Part shown: piece after piece, positions 8,093 through 17,772 of the stretch
How positions within the stretch are numbered: position 1 is the first letter of the stretch
Layout: every line of letters starts with the position of its first letter
From: Mitsuokella multacida DSM 20544
Lineage (GTDB): Bacteria; Bacillota; Negativicutes; Selenomonadales; Selenomonadaceae
DNA: 64,000 nucleotides
Direction of reading: 5' to 3'
NCBI RefSeq assembly: GCF_000155955.1
Contig: NZ_GG697141.2
Coordinates: 937,270 to 1,001,269, forward strand
The notes under the pieces: generated by a model
Told to the model about the DNA's origin: nothing
The model's database searches: none
The model's input: the letters and a program-made list of their open reading frames with translations, nothing else
Made by a program: the position numbers and the translations under genes

Positions 8093-9352
8093 TCAGAACG
8101 GCCAGACGAGTGGGATGATGACGGTGCAGACAATCATCGAGACGACGACGAGCGGCAGGCCGACCTTGACGTAATCCATGAAGCGGAACTTGCCAGGGCC
8201 GAGGATGAGCGTGTTCGGCGGCGTGGCGACCGGCGTCGTGAAGGCGCAGGAGGCGGCGATGCCGATGGCCATGAGTACGGGGAACGGCGAGACGCCGATG
8301 GACTGGGCAATCGAAATGCCAATCGGTGCGAGCAGTGCTGCGGCGGCCGTGTTGGACATGAACTGCGTGAGACCGCAGGACAGCAGGAACATCGCCATGA
8401 CGATGATGAGCGGCGAGGCGTTGCTGCCGATGATGCCGACGACGCCGTTGGCGATCATCGCGCCGGCGCCCGTCTTGTCCATCGCCTCGGCGAGCGGCAG
8501 CATGCCGGCGAACAGGAAGATGGTCGTCCAGTCGATGCCGCCGTACGCCTGTTTCTCACTGAGGCAGCCGGTGATGACGCAGGCAAGGGCGCCGATGATG
8601 GCGGCCGTCTGCATCGGCACGTTGATGGTCTTCGAGAGTGCCATGGCGATGACGACGAGGATGAGGATGATGGCGCAGATGGTCATCTTGCGCGTGTCCT
8701 TCGGCAGGTCAGACGTCAGGTCGCTGAGGTTGCTGTCGACGTGGCCGTGCGGGCAGAGCCGGCGGCCAATCGTCAGCATGTAGATGACGCCGGCGATGGA
8801 CAGCGGGATGCCGATCCAGGCGAATTCGAAGAAGCCGAAGGGCTGCAGGCCGCTCGCAGAGAGCGTCGCGCTCATGAGGATGTTCGGCGGTGTGCCGATC
8901 ATCGTGATGGTGCCGCCGACGTTGGCCGCGACGGCCAGGGCCATGAGCTGCGGCGAGATGGCGAGGCGCGCGACGGCGCAGATCTGCACGACGACCGGCA
9001 GCAGGCAGGCAACCGTAGCTGTGTTCGAGGAGACGGAGGACAGGATGATCGTGACAATCATGATGGCGGCCATCAGGCGTTTCTCTCCGGTGCCCGCCGC
9101 ATGGACGACGGTGATGCCGATGCGCTGGGCAAGGCCCGTCTGGAACATCGCGGCGCCGATGACGAACATGCCGGCGAAGAGCACGACGGTGGAGTTTGAC
9201 AGACCGGAGAAGACTTGTTTCGGCGTCAGTACGCCGAGCAAACCGAGGGCAATCGATGCGCCCATTGCTGTGACGGCAAGCGGGATGAGCTCGGTCACAA
9301 AGAAAAAGGCGGCTACCCCGAGGACAATCAGGGTCAATACTGCTGGATCCAT
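8093..9352 (-). CDS. SLC13/DASS-type anion permease
   Basis: This is a polytopic membrane protein of 419 aa. The opening MDPAVLTLIVLGVAAFFFV, then ELIPLAVTAMGASIALG and FVIGAAMFQTGL, plus the family signature SNTATVACLLPVV and its C-terminal pseudo-repeat SNTAAAALLAPI, identify the SLC13/ArsB-NhaD superfamily. Members take up di- and tricarboxylates or sulfate with sodium. The substrate cannot be chosen from sequence alone. It lies 52 nt upstream of the SHMT-like gene in the same direction, so the two may be co-transcribed. Confidence 0.88.
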   Translation of the reverse strand: MDPAVLTLIVLGVAAFFFVTELIPLAVTAMGASIALGLLGVLTPKQVFSGLSNSTVVLFAGMFVIGAAMFQTGLAQRIGITVVHAAGTGEKRLMAAIMIVTIILSSVSSNTATVACLLPVVVQICAVARLAISPQLMALAVAANVGGTITMIGTPPNILMSATLSASGLQPFGFFEFAWIGIPLSIAGVIYMLTIGRRLCPHGHVDSNLSDLTSDLPKDTRKMTICAIILILVVIAMALSKTINVPMQTAAIIGALACVITGCLSEKQAYGGIDWTTIFLFAGMLPLAEAMDKTGAGAMIANGVVGIIGSNASPLIIVMAMFLLSCGLTQFMSNTAAAALLAPIGISIAQSIGVSPFPVLMAIGIAASCAFTTPVATPPNTLILGPGKFRFMDYVKVGLPLVVVSMIVCTVIIPLVWPF

Positions 9353-9455
9353 TCAATCAGGCTCCCTTCTTCAATCGCATCCAAAACAGGAAATTCAGTT
9401 TATAGTATATTATTTCGTCGTAAATCATCGTTTTCCTTTTTGGATTTTGGGGAGA

Positions 9456-9489
9456 TAAAAAAAATACCATCTTTCTTGAAGAAAGATGG
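9456..9489 (-). terminator. Intrinsic terminator after the AbrB-type permease gene
   Basis: A perfect 9-bp stem (CCATCTTTC / GAAAGATGG, loop TTGAA) at 9467-9489 is followed on the minus strand by an uninterrupted T tract (A tract at 9456-9464 on the plus strand). Confidence 0.85.
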
Positions 9490-9516
9490 CAGGGATGGAG
9501 AAGCTGGGGCAGCAGG

Positions 9517-10575
9517 TCATCCGTTATCTGTTTTCCTGCGGTAGAGGGCGACGATTGCGCGGGCTATGTACGGGAAGACCAGCATGATGAAGAGCAGGCG
9601 CGTGAGCTGGTAGGCGACCATCGTCGAGCTGTCCGCCCCGACGACGAGTGCCGTGATTCCCATCTCGGTCAGGCCGCCGGGGGCCGTGGCAAGAAAGGCT
9701 GTGGCAAGATCGGTGCCAGTCACCTCCGAGATGATGCAGCCCATGCCCATGCTGACCAGGAGAACAAGCAGGACCCCGCCGAGCAGGACCTTGCCCATGC
9801 CGTGGTATTGATGCAGGCGCGTGAGATCGACGCTGGACCCGATGTAGGCGCCGACGAGGACCTGAGCCGCGTTGATGTAATGGACTGGGACGACGGGGGC
9901 GGCTGTCCCTGTGATGACGACGAATGCGGCAGTGCTGAGGATGGGCCCGAGCATCGGTGCGGTGGGCAGATGGATTTTCTTGGCGAGGACGGCGCCAAGC
10001 ACGGCAACGGCGGCATAGGTCAGGATTTCGGCGAGTGAGCCTGCTGCGTGGACAGCTGTCCCAGCGGATGCAGCCGCATGACTGCTGCCCGCAAGCACAT
10101 GGATTGTCAGGAAGGGGATGACAAAGACGACAGAGAGCATGCGCAGCGTCTGCATGATCGTGACGGCTGTGAGATCGGCGTCGCGGATCTCGTCGGCGAG
10201 GATGACCATCTGCGAGAGACCGCCTGGCACGCAGCCGAGCAGGCAACTCGTGAAGTTGATCTTGGTGTGGCGAAACATGAGCCAGGCGGTGAGGACGCCG
10301 GCTGCGACCGTGATGCATGTGGCGGTGATCATCAAGGGAAATTGGGCGAGGATGGCACGCCCCGTCTCTAAGGTGAATGGACGTCCCATGGCGTAGCCGA
10401 GCAGGATGAGTGCCGTATTGCGGATACGCAGGGACCAGTGGAACGGCCGTTTGCGGATGAGAGAGCCGAGCGCGACGAAAACAATGGGGCCGAGCGTCCA
10501 AGGCAGCGGGGCATTGAGATACGTCATGGCGATGCCGCCGAGAATAGACAGGATCAAGGTCTTGCAGTATTCCAT
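9517..10575 (-). CDS. AbrB family membrane transporter
   Basis: A 352-aa protein with about ten hydrophobic segments in two similar halves. Each half has the glycine-rich family motif: GCVPGGLSQMVILADE in the first and ATAPGGLTEMGITALV in the second. This matches the AbrB duplicated-domain family, named for the E. coli AidB regulator and sometimes mis-annotated as ammonia monooxygenase. The transported substrate is not established. GGAGA precedes the ATG, a promoter is seen at 10642-10670 and a terminator directly after the gene, so it is monocistronic. Confidence 0.88.
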   Translation of the reverse strand: MEYCKTLILSILGGIAMTYLNAPLPWTLGPIVFVALGSLIRKRPFHWSLRIRNTALILLGYAMGRPFTLETGRAILAQFPLMITATCITVAAGVLTAWLMFRHTKINFTSCLLGCVPGGLSQMVILADEIRDADLTAVTIMQTLRMLSVVFVIPFLTIHVLAGSSHAAASAGTAVHAAGSLAEILTYAAVAVLGAVLAKKIHLPTAPMLGPILSTAAFVVITGTAAPVVPVHYINAAQVLVGAYIGSSVDLTRLHQYHGMGKVLLGGVLLVLLVSMGMGCIISEVTGTDLATAFLATAPGGLTEMGITALVVGADSSTMVAYQLTRLLFIMLVFPYIARAIVALYRRKTDNG

Positions 10576-10641
10576 AAAAGTCTCCAGTCTTCTGAATGTG
10601 TGGATTGTGTGAACCGATTATCGGCAAATTCCGATGGACTC

Positions 10642-10670
10642 AGTATACCATATCCAGCAAACCCAGCAAA
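10642..10670 (-). promoter_or_regulatory. Predicted promoter of the AbrB-type permease gene
   Basis: On the minus strand TTTGCT (10670-10665), 17 nt and TATACT (10647-10642) lie about 67 nt upstream of the start codon. The rest of the 240-nt gap to rfbD shows no gene. Confidence 0.45.
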
Positions 10671-10815
10671 TCACTGCCTGTTAGGGGGCATGGCTCTGGT
10701 ACTTTTCTACTTTTTGCATACTTTTATGCGGAAGAGGCAGGAAGTCAGCCCTTCCTGCAAGAATAGTTTAAGAAATAATTCGGGATTACGGGATCATCAG
10801 AACGGAAGGAGATTC

Positions 10816-11697
10816 ATGAGGATGAGGGTACTTGTCACAGGTGTAACAGGACAGCTCGGGCACGATTGTGTCGTAGAGCTGAAGGATAGAGGAATGGAAG
10901 TCCGCGGCGTGTCGAGCAAGGATTTCCCGCTGACGGATGCAAAGGCGATGCGGCGCGTCATGGCCGCCTACAAGCCGAACTGCGTCATCCACTGTGCGGC
11001 CTACACGGCCGTGGACCGCGCGGAGGACGATGAGGCAGCATGCATGGCCGTCAATGCAGAAGGCACGGCAAATCTCGCCAAGCTCTGCCGCGAGTTCCAT
11101 GCCAAGATGGTCTACATCAGCACGGATTACGTGTTCCCCGGCGACGGTGATGCGCCGTACGAGACGGATGCGCCGAAGGGACCTCAGAACGTCTACGGGA
11201 AGTCGAAGCTCATGGGCGAGGAGGCCATCCAGTCCATCCTCAAGCGCTATTTCATCGTGCGCATCTCATGGGTCTTTGGCATCAACGGCAAGAACTTCAT
11301 CCGCACGATGCTGCGCCTCGGTGAGTCGCACGCGAAGCTGACGGTTGTCGACGACCAGGTCGGCTCTCCGACGTATACGCGCGATCTCTCCGTGCTGCTC
11401 GCTGACATGATTCAGACGGAGCGATACGGCGTCTACCATGCGACGAACGAAGGCTTCTGCTCGTGGGCGGAGCTTGCTGCAGAGGTCTTCCGCCAGGCCG
11501 GCATGCCCGTGGAGGTCACGCCCGTGCCATCCTCGGCCTATCCGACGCGCGCCGTGCGGCCCAAGAACTCCCGCATGAGCAAGAATAGCCTCACAGAGGC
11601 GGGCTTTGCACTGCTGCCGCGCTGGCAGGACGCCGTCGGCCGCTACCTCATCGAGCTCGAGAGCATGAAGGAGCAGAGAGAAGCCCTGGCGGAATGA
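10816..11697 (+). CDS. rfbD: dTDP-4-dehydrorhamnose reductase
   Basis: RfbD/RmlD reduces dTDP-4-keto-L-rhamnose to dTDP-L-rhamnose, the last step of the rhamnose donor pathway for surface polysaccharide. It is an extended SDR: the NAD(P) loop is VTGVTGQLGHD near residue 8, the active site is TDYVFPGDG followed by YGKSKLMGE (YxxxK), and SPTYTRDL follows. The start at 10816 has GGAAGGA upstream and gives 293 aa, the usual length; an open frame extending to 10438 has no homology. It stands alone here, without rfbA, rfbB or rfbC. Confidence 0.93.
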   Translation: MRMRVLVTGVTGQLGHDCVVELKDRGMEVRGVSSKDFPLTDAKAMRRVMAAYKPNCVIHCAAYTAVDRAEDDEAACMAVNAEGTANLAKLCREFHAKMVYISTDYVFPGDGDAPYETDAPKGPQNVYGKSKLMGEEAIQSILKRYFIVRISWVFGINGKNFIRTMLRLGESHAKLTVVDDQVGSPTYTRDLSVLLADMIQTERYGVYHATNEGFCSWAELAAEVFRQAGMPVEVTPVPSSAYPTRAVRPKNSRMSKNSLTEAGFALLPRWQDAVGRYLIELESMKEQREALAE

Positions 11698-11721
11698 GCA
11701 TATTACAGAGCATGTCCTTTG

Positions 11722-11757
11722 AGCGTGTACATCTCTTTGAGATGTACACGCTTTTTA
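11722..11757 (+). terminator. Intrinsic terminator after rfbD
   Basis: AGCGTGTACATCTC and GAGATGTACACGCT form a perfect 14-bp stem with a TTT loop, followed by TTTTTAT. Confidence 0.9.
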
Positions 11758-11808
11758 TGTCACTGGAATACAGAGTACGCGTATAAAAAACAAATTACGG
11801 GAAAAGTA

Positions 11809-11837
11809 TTGCATCCCGCCACTGTTTAGTGTATACT
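11809..11837 (+). promoter_or_regulatory. Predicted sstT promoter
   Basis: TTGCAT (11809-11814), exactly 17 nt and TATACT (11832-11837) lie about 90 nt upstream of the sstT start. The leader between them has no recognisable riboswitch. Confidence 0.6.
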
Positions 11838-11925
11838 AACATATGTATTTTTGAGAGAAACGAAAAACGTTTCATGGCGCCTTTGGCGTCTAAAGCGTTC
11901 CAAACGTTCTGCAAGGGGGATTCAT

Positions 11926-13176
11926 ATGTTCCATAAGATTGGTAAGAAATACCGAGAGACAGCGCTCATCAAGCTGATTGCTGCTGGTCTCGTCATCGGC
12001 ATCATCATCGCGCTGGCTGCGCCGCAGGCTGTACCGGCCGTCGCGGTGCTCGGCGATCTCTTCGTCCGTGCCCTCAAGGGCATCGCACCGGTCCTCGTCT
12101 TCGTGCTCGTCATGAACGCTCTGGCTCAGAAGAATTCGGATGCCAGTGCTGCCATGAAGCCAATCGTGCGCCTCTACATCTTCGCGACGTTCTGCGCTTC
12201 GCTCGTCGCTGTCGCCTTCTCGTTCGCCTTCCCGACGGCCCTGCATCTGCAGGTCGCCGATGCGCAGCTCGCGCCGCCGTCCGGCATCATCGAAGTCCTG
12301 CACAACTTGATTCTTTCGGTCGTCGACAACCCGATCCATGCGCTGGCAACGGCGAACTACATCGGTATCCTCGGCTGGGCCTGCCTTGCCGGCATTGCGC
12401 TGCACTCGGCCAGTGACACGACAAAGGATATGCTCAATGACTTCGCGAAGACGGTCACGAAGATCGTGCAGTGGGTCATTCGCTTCGCACCGTTCGGCAT
12501 CATGGGCCTCGTCGCCAATGCTATCGGCACGAACGGCCTCGGCGCCCTGCTCGGCTACGTCCAGATCCTCGGCGTCCTGCTCGCGGCCTTCTTCTCGGTG
12601 GCCCTGATCATGAACCCGCTGATTGTCTACCTGCACATCCACCGCAACCCGTACCCGCTCGTCTGGACGACGCTGAAGGAGAGCGGTCTCTACGCCTTCT
12701 TCACGCGCAGCTCGGCGGCCAACATCCCGGTGAACCTTGATCTCTGTGAGCGCCTCGGCCTCGATGAGGACACGTATTCCATCTCCATCCCGCTCGGTGC
12801 GACGATCAACATGAGCGGTGCGGCCATCACGATTGCCGTGCTCTCTCTTGCCGCAGCGCACACGCTCGGCATCAGCGTCGATCTGCCGACGGCCCTGCTG
12901 CTCTGCCTCGTCTCGACCGTCGGTGCCTGCGGCGCTTCGGGCGTGGCCGGCGGCTCCCTGCTGCTGATCCCGGTTGCCTGCGCATCGTTTGGCATCGGCA
13001 ACGACATCGCGATGCAGGTCGTCGGTGTCGGCTTCATCATCGGCGTCATCCAGGATGCCTGTGAGACGGCCCTCAACAGCTCGACGGACGTGCTCTTCAC
13101 GGCGACGGCTGAGTTTGCCCAGCGCGCCAAGGAAGGCAAGCTGCGCGACGAGGACATGGTCCCGCACAGCAACTGA
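11926..13176 (+). CDS. sstT: Serine/threonine:sodium symporter SstT
   Basis: SstT imports serine and threonine with sodium (DAACS/glutamate-transporter family). The 416-aa protein has a positively charged start [20 protein letters not shown], multiple membrane segments, the serine-rich reentrant hairpin [13 protein letters not shown], the [12 protein letters not shown] motif and [16 protein letters not shown] at the C-terminus. Start 11926 is chosen for the AAGGGGG site and homology; the frame is open 25 codons further upstream without a good site. It has its own promoter and a terminator at 13203-13236. Confidence 0.93.
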   Translation: MFHKIGKKYRETALIKLIAAGLVIGIIIALAAPQAVPAVAVLGDLFVRALKGIAPVLVFVLVMNALAQKNSDASAAMKPIVRLYIFATFCASLVAVAFSFAFPTALHLQVADAQLAPPSGIIEVLHNLILSVVDNPIHALATANYIGILGWACLAGIALHSASDTTKDMLNDFAKTVTKIVQWVIRFAPFGIMGLVANAIGTNGLGALLGYVQILGVLLAAFFSVALIMNPLIVYLHIHRNPYPLVWTTLKESGLYAFFTRSSAANIPVNLDLCERLGLDEDTYSISIPLGATINMSGAAITIAVLSLAAAHTLGISVDLPTALLLCLVSTVGACGASGVAGGSLLLIPVACASFGIGNDIAMQVVGVGFIIGVIQDACETALNSSTDVLFTATAEFAQRAKEGKLRDEDMVPHSN

Positions 13177-13202
13177 TGGTTTCGCTGATTCAAAGTGAAC
13201 AC

Positions 13203-13236
13203 AAAAATGCGACCCAGATTCCTGGGCCGCATTTTT
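13203..13236. terminator. Bidirectional terminator between sstT and the cupin gene
   Basis: AATGCGACCCAG and CTGGGCCGCATT pair over 12 positions with one mismatch. A and T tracts flank both sides, so it can end both convergent genes. Confidence 0.85.
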
Positions 13237-13251
13237 TAGTTGGATATATGA

Positions 13252-13587
13252 TTATTTGCGGATGATCAGCGCCATGAAGACGAGGTCTTCCGTCTTGGAG
13301 GTGTTCTTGATGCCGTGAGTCTCGCCGTCTGGGCAGAACGTCGTCGTGCCGGCGCCAATCTCGACCTCTTTGCCGTTGTCGTTGTAGAGTGCATGGCCGG
13401 AGAGGATGTGGTACGTCTCGGTGTTGCCGACGTGCTGGTGGACGCCGATGCCGCAGAGCGGCGGGACGATGACTTTCGCGTACATGTCGCATTTGCCGTC
13501 GAGCTCTGCTGGCGTCAGGAGCTTGACGATCGTGATCGTGCCGATGCCTTTCTCGGCCTGTCCGGGTGCTGGTTCAATGAATGCCAT
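13252..13587 (-). CDS. Small cupin-domain protein
   Basis: This 111-aa single-domain cupin has metal-binding residues in the expected order: GVHQHVGNTETYHILSG (HxH and E), then FCPDGETHGIKN with a later His. Cupins of this type often bind sugars or act as small isomerases or sensors; no specific substrate can be assigned. Start 13587 has AGGAG at good spacing and gives MAFIEPAPGQ; an upstream in-frame extension to 13656 lacks a site. It stands alone between sstT and the ydcF-like gene. Confidence 0.8.
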   Translation of the reverse strand: MAFIEPAPGQAEKGIGTITIVKLLTPAELDGKCDMYAKVIVPPLCGIGVHQHVGNTETYHILSGHALYNDNGKEVEIGAGTTTFCPDGETHGIKNTSKTEDLVFMALIIRK

Positions 13588-13732
13588 GATAAACTCTCCT
13601 TTTCGCGAATCGATGCCTTGCCGCAGCGCGGCAAGTTTGTTACAATGGATATACAATTTATAGTTTCTAGATAAATGCGGGGATTCCTCTATGTGGATGG
13701 GATTTGCGCTTTATTTTTTTGGAGGATGCGAT

Positions 13733-14491
13733 ATGGTTTATCTCTTGAAATTCGGGGCCAGCTGGGTATTGCCGCCCGGCATCTTCATCCTGGCGCTCTT
13801 TGTCCTTGCCTGGTGGCTCTGGAAGAAGCGCGGGGAGAAGCGGGCGGCGGCCGTCCTGTTCGCGCTGACCTTTGCCTTCTATCTGCTCTGCACGGGCCTC
13901 GTCGCGGAGAAGACGATGGGCTGGCTCGAGTCGGCCTATCAGCCGCCCGAGCGGCCGGCGGGCGATGTCATCATCATGCTCGGCGGCGGCGCCTACAGCG
14001 ACACGCCGGATGTCGACGGCACGGGGACGCTCTGCGCGAGCCCCGCGAGCCGCCTGTTGACGGCCGTGCGCCTGCAGCGCCAGCTCGATGTGCCGATCCT
14101 GCTCTCGGGCGGGCAGGTCTATGAGGACACGGGGGCCGAGGCGAAGATCGCCAAGCGCGTGCTCATGAGCCTTGGCGTGCCGGAGGACAAGATCCTGACG
14201 GAGACGCGGAGCATCAACACGAGCCAGAACGCCCGCTTCTCTGCTGAGATCCTGCGCGAGAACGGCCTCTCGCATCCAATCCTCGTGACGAGTGCCTTCC
14301 ACATGAAGCGCTCTGTGTTGAACTTCGCGAAGCAGGGTGTGGCGGTGGAGCCGTTCCCGACGGACTACATGGTCGCGCATCATCCCGTCTTCCACTACAC
14401 GAAGCTGCGCCCGCAGACGGAGGCGCTCTTGGACAATGTGACGGTGCTGCAGGAGACGCTGCGCACCTTTGTGACGAGGTATCTGGAATGA
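13733..14491 (+). CDS. YdcF/ElyC/SanA family (DUF218) membrane protein
   Basis: Two N-terminal hydrophobic segments (about residues 8-30 and 40-60) anchor a DUF218 domain. Its landmarks are GDVIIMLGGGAY, then LLSGGQ, ESRSINTSQNA-like TRSINTSQNARF, and LVTSAFHMKRS. E. coli relatives affect envelope integrity and undecaprenyl-phosphate use, but the biochemical activity is unsettled. Start 13733 is preferred because GGAGG lies eight bases upstream; the frame is open to 13691. The stop overlaps the start of the MATE gene by four bases (ATGA), so the pair is translationally coupled. Confidence 0.83.
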   Translation: MVYLLKFGASWVLPPGIFILALFVLAWWLWKKRGEKRAAAVLFALTFAFYLLCTGLVAEKTMGWLESAYQPPERPAGDVIIMLGGGAYSDTPDVDGTGTLCASPASRLLTAVRLQRQLDVPILLSGGQVYEDTGAEAKIAKRVLMSLGVPEDKILTETRSINTSQNARFSAEILRENGLSHPILVTSAFHMKRSVLNFAKQGVAVEPFPTDYMVAHHPVFHYTKLRPQTEALLDNVTVLQETLRTFVTRYLE

Positions 14492-15831
14492 CAAAGAATC
14501 TGACAGAAGGCTCGCCGGCCAAGCTGATCTTCTTCTTTACGATGCCACTGATTGCGGGCAATATCTTCCAGCAGCTCTACGCCTTTGTCGATACCTTGAT
14601 CGTCGGCCGCTTCCTCGGCGTCAATGCCCTGGCCGCCGTTGGCTGCACGGGCGCGCTGATGTTCTTGATGCTCGGCTTCGTCATCGGCTTCTCGACGGGG
14701 CTCTCCATCTACACAGGCCAGCGCTTCGGCGCGCGCGACGAGGAGGGCGTGCGTAGGAGCGCAGCGGCTTGCGCCGTGCTCTCGCTCTTTGCCTCCATCG
14801 TCCTGACGGCTGTCGGCGTGCTGCTCTGCCGCCAGCTGCTCATATGGATGCAGACGCCGGCGGAAATCCTCGACGGGGCGTACTCCTTCATCAGCCTGAT
14901 CTACGCGGGCATCACGCTCTTCGTCTTCTTCCAGACGCAGACGAACCTCATCCGCGCGCTCGGCGACAGCAAGACGCCGACGATATTGCTCGCCTCGGGG
15001 CTCTCGCTCAACATCATCTTTGAGCCAATTGCGATCCTCGTCTTTGACTGGGGCATCCCGGGTGCCGCGCTCGCGACGCTCGCCTCGCAGGTCTGCGGCA
15101 ATCTGCTCTGCCTCGTCTTCATCCTGCGCAAGGTCCCCGCACTGCACGCACATCGCCATGACTGGCGACCGAACCTCAAGTTCTACTGGGAGCACCTGCG
15201 CATCGCCCTGCCGATGGGCTTCCAGTCGAGCATCATCGCGATTGGCGCCGTCATCCTGCAGGTCGCGCTCAACGACCTCGGGCCGCTCGCCGTCGCGGCG
15301 TATGCGGCGGCGCAGAAGATCGAGTCCATCGCGATGATGCCGATGATGTCGTTTGGCATCGCGATGTCTGCCTACACGGCGCAGAACTACGGCGCGCGCA
15401 AGTTCGAGCGCATCGGCGAGGGCGTGCGCAAGTGCTGCTACATGTCAGTGGCCTTTGCTGTGCTCGCCGGCGCGGGGCTCATCTTCTTCGGGCCCTCGCT
15501 CATGCACCTCTTCGTCGGTGACGGCGCGCAACAGGTCATCGACTTTGGCCACGAGTACCTGATCGTCAACGGCTCGTGCTACTGGATCCTCTCGTTCCTC
15601 TTCATCTTCCGCTACACGCTGCAGGGACTTGGTCAGAGCGTCGTGCCGACGATCGCGGGCATCATGGAGCTCTTGATGCGCACGGCGGCGGCGCTTTTCC
15701 TCTGCGACTGGCTCGGCTACCTCGGCGCTTGCCTGGCCAACCCGATGGCCTGGATCGGTTCCTGTGTGCCGCTCGCCATCGCCTTCTACTGGACGCACCG
15801 GAGTTTCAAGAAAAAATATCACCTTGCTTGA
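14488..15831 (+). CDS. MATE family efflux transporter
   Basis: A 447-aa, 12-helix protein with the MATE layout. It starts with a short cytoplasmic tail, then PLIAGNIFQQLYAFVDTLIVGRFLG, the characteristic first helix, and shows a second similar half beginning near residue 235 (ALPMGFQSSIIAIGAVILQ). MATE proteins export cationic drugs or metabolites using proton or sodium gradients. The ATGA overlap with the upstream DUF218 gene implies co-expression. The substrate is unknown. Confidence 0.9.
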   Translation: MTKNLTEGSPAKLIFFFTMPLIAGNIFQQLYAFVDTLIVGRFLGVNALAAVGCTGALMFLMLGFVIGFSTGLSIYTGQRFGARDEEGVRRSAAACAVLSLFASIVLTAVGVLLCRQLLIWMQTPAEILDGAYSFISLIYAGITLFVFFQTQTNLIRALGDSKTPTILLASGLSLNIIFEPIAILVFDWGIPGAALATLASQVCGNLLCLVFILRKVPALHAHRHDWRPNLKFYWEHLRIALPMGFQSSIIAIGAVILQVALNDLGPLAVAAYAAAQKIESIAMMPMMSFGIAMSAYTAQNYGARKFERIGEGVRKCCYMSVAFAVLAGAGLIFFGPSLMHLFVGDGAQQVIDFGHEYLIVNGSCYWILSFLFIFRYTLQGLGQSVVPTIAGIMELLMRTAAALFLCDWLGYLGACLANPMAWIGSCVPLAIAFYWTHRSFKKKYHLA

Positions 15832-15936
15832 GCCCCTTTTTGCAGGATTTGCAGGATTCAGGCAATTTCTGTCGAAAAGGAACTACAACAATAAACCAAT
15901 AGTTGAAAAAGGGATTCAGGAAGGGATGGATTCAAA

Positions 15937-17619
15937 ATGTATCAGGATGAGTACAAACGCTGGGCGGCTGCCGACCTCTTGGACTTCGATCTGAACAAGG
16001 AGCTCAATGACATCGCCGGTGATGACGAGGCCATCAAGGACCGCTTCGCTGTCGCTCTGGAGTTCGGCACGGCCGGTCTGCGCGGCGTGCTGGGCGCCGG
16101 CACGAACCGCATGAACATCTGGGTCGTTCGCCAGGCAACGCAGGGCGTCGCTGACTGGGTCAAGACGCAGGGCGGCACGCAGACGGTCGCAATCAGCTAC
16201 GACAGCCGCCTCAAGGGGTGGAACTTCGCGCGCGAAGCCGCCGGCGTTCTCGCGGCAAACGGCATCCACGTGCGCCTCTACGAAGAGCTCATGCCGGTGC
16301 CGGCCCTGAGCTTTGCGACGCGCTACTACCACTGCAACGCCGGCATCATGATTACGGCCTCGCACAATCCGGCGCAGTACAACGGCTACAAGGCATACGG
16401 CCCGGACGGCTGCCAGATGACGGATGACGCAGCTGCTGTCGTCTACGCATCCATCCAGAAGACGGATGTGCTGACGGGTGCCAAGCACATGAGCTTTGCG
16501 GAAGGCGTCGAGAAGGGCCTGATCCAGTTCGTCGGCGAAGACTGCAAGGATGCGTTCTACGCGGCCATCGAGGACCGTCAGGTCCGTCCGGGACTCGCGA
16601 AGACGGCCGGCCTCAAGCTCGTCTACTCGCCGCTCAACGGCACGGGCCTCGTACCGGTCACGCGCGTGCTCAAGGACATCGGCATCACGGACATCACCAT
16701 CGTGCCGGAGCAGGAGTACCCGAACGGCTACTTCACGACCTGTAGCTATCCGAACCCGGAGATCTTCGAGGCACTCGAGAAAGGCCTCGAGCTCGCCAAG
16801 AAGGAGCAGGCTGACCTCATGCTCGCGACGGACCCGGATGCTGACCGTGTCGGCATCGCGATGAAGTGCGCCGATGGCAGCTACGAGCTCGTCTCGGGCA
16901 ATGAGATGGGCGTGCTGCTGCTCGACTACATCTGCCAGGGCCGCATCGAGAAGGGCACGATGCCGAAGAATCCGGTGGCCGTCATGTCCATCGTCTCGAC
17001 GCCGCTCGCCGACAAGGTAGCCGAGCACTATGGCGTGGAGCTGCGCCACGTGCTGACGGGCTTCAAGTGGATCGGCGACCAGATCGCACAGCTCGAAGCA
17101 GCTGGCGAGACGGACCGCTTCATCTTCGGTTTCGAGGAGAGCTACGGCTACCTCGCTGGCCCGTACGTCCGCGACAAGGATGCTGTCGTCTCCTCGATGC
17201 TGATCTGCGAGATGGCGGCGTACTACCGTTCCATCGGCTCGTCGATCAAGCAGCGCCTTGAAGAGATCTACCAGCAGTACGGCCGTTACTACAACAAGGT
17301 CGATGCCTTCTCGTTCCCAGGCCTCTCGGGCATGGACAAGATGAAAGGCATCATGGTCAGCCTGCGCCAGAATCCGCCGACGGAGTTTGCCGGCAAGAAA
17401 GTCGTCGAGACGATTGACTACGCTGAGCCGGAGAAGACGGGCCTGCCGAAGGCAAACGTCCTGATTTACAAGCTCGATGACGGCGCGACTGTCGTCGTGC
17501 GCCCGTCCGGCACGGAGCCGAAGATCAAGACGTACTTCACGACGCTCGGCAAGGATCTCGAAGAAGCCAAGGCAGAGAAGGACAAGCTCGCAGAGGCAGT
17601 CAAGCCGCTCTTAGCATAA
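15937..17619 (+). CDS. pgcA: Phosphoglucomutase / alpha-phosphohexomutase
   Basis: This enzyme interconverts glucose-1-phosphate and glucose-6-phosphate. All four family signatures are present: the phosphoserine loop ITASHNPAQYNGYK, the Mg loop ATDPDADRVG, the sugar-binding FEESYGYL and the phosphate-binding VRPSGTEPKIK. Length (560 aa) matches the PgcA/YhxB type of Firmicutes. AGGAAGGGA precedes the start. It sits just before glucose-6-phosphate isomerase, placing two hexose-phosphate isomerisation steps together, though pgi also has its own promoter. Confidence 0.93.
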   Translation: MYQDEYKRWAAADLLDFDLNKELNDIAGDDEAIKDRFAVALEFGTAGLRGVLGAGTNRMNIWVVRQATQGVADWVKTQGGTQTVAISYDSRLKGWNFAREAAGVLAANGIHVRLYEELMPVPALSFATRYYHCNAGIMITASHNPAQYNGYKAYGPDGCQMTDDAAAVVYASIQKTDVLTGAKHMSFAEGVEKGLIQFVGEDCKDAFYAAIEDRQVRPGLAKTAGLKLVYSPLNGTGLVPVTRVLKDIGITDITIVPEQEYPNGYFTTCSYPNPEIFEALEKGLELAKKEQADLMLATDPDADRVGIAMKCADGSYELVSGNEMGVLLLDYICQGRIEKGTMPKNPVAVMSIVSTPLADKVAEHYGVELRHVLTGFKWIGDQIAQLEAAGETDRFIFGFEESYGYLAGPYVRDKDAVVSSMLICEMAAYYRSIGSSIKQRLEEIYQQYGRYYNKVDAFSFPGLSGMDKMKGIMVSLRQNPPTEFAGKKVVETIDYAEPEKTGLPKANVLIYKLDDGATVVVRPSGTEPKIKTYFTTLGKDLEEAKAEKDKLAEAVKPLLA

Positions 17620-17637
17620 TCCTCACATAAGAGAATA

Positions 17638-17666
17638 TTCACAGAATAAGGGATACATGGTATAAT
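17638..17666 (+). promoter_or_regulatory. Predicted pgi promoter
   Basis: TTCACA (17638-17643), 17 nt and a consensus TATAAT (17661-17666) lie about 100 nt upstream of the pgi start. Confidence 0.6.
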
Positions 17667-17772
17667 AAAGTCGTATGGAATCAACGACCTGCTGCCGGTA
17701 TCCCTTTCCTGTGCAAGTATAGGCAATTGCAGTGGAAAGACTGCAGCAGAACAAGAAGAGGAGTGTTAGAAC

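Noticed and set aside
8087-9199. Long plus-strand ORFs opposite the SLC13 permease and other high-GC genes
   Set aside because: They are Arg/Asp/His-rich shadow frames typical of high-GC DNA and carry no recognisable domain.
10620-10815. A small gene upstream of rfbD in the same frame (from 10438)
   Set aside because: It is the antisense of the AbrB-type gene followed by intergenic DNA; the ribosome site and SDR homology begin at 10816.
11838-11925. A riboswitch in the sstT leader
   Set aside because: Only short GC-rich imperfect repeats are seen (GGCGCC, AACGTT); no known aptamer pattern is recognisable.
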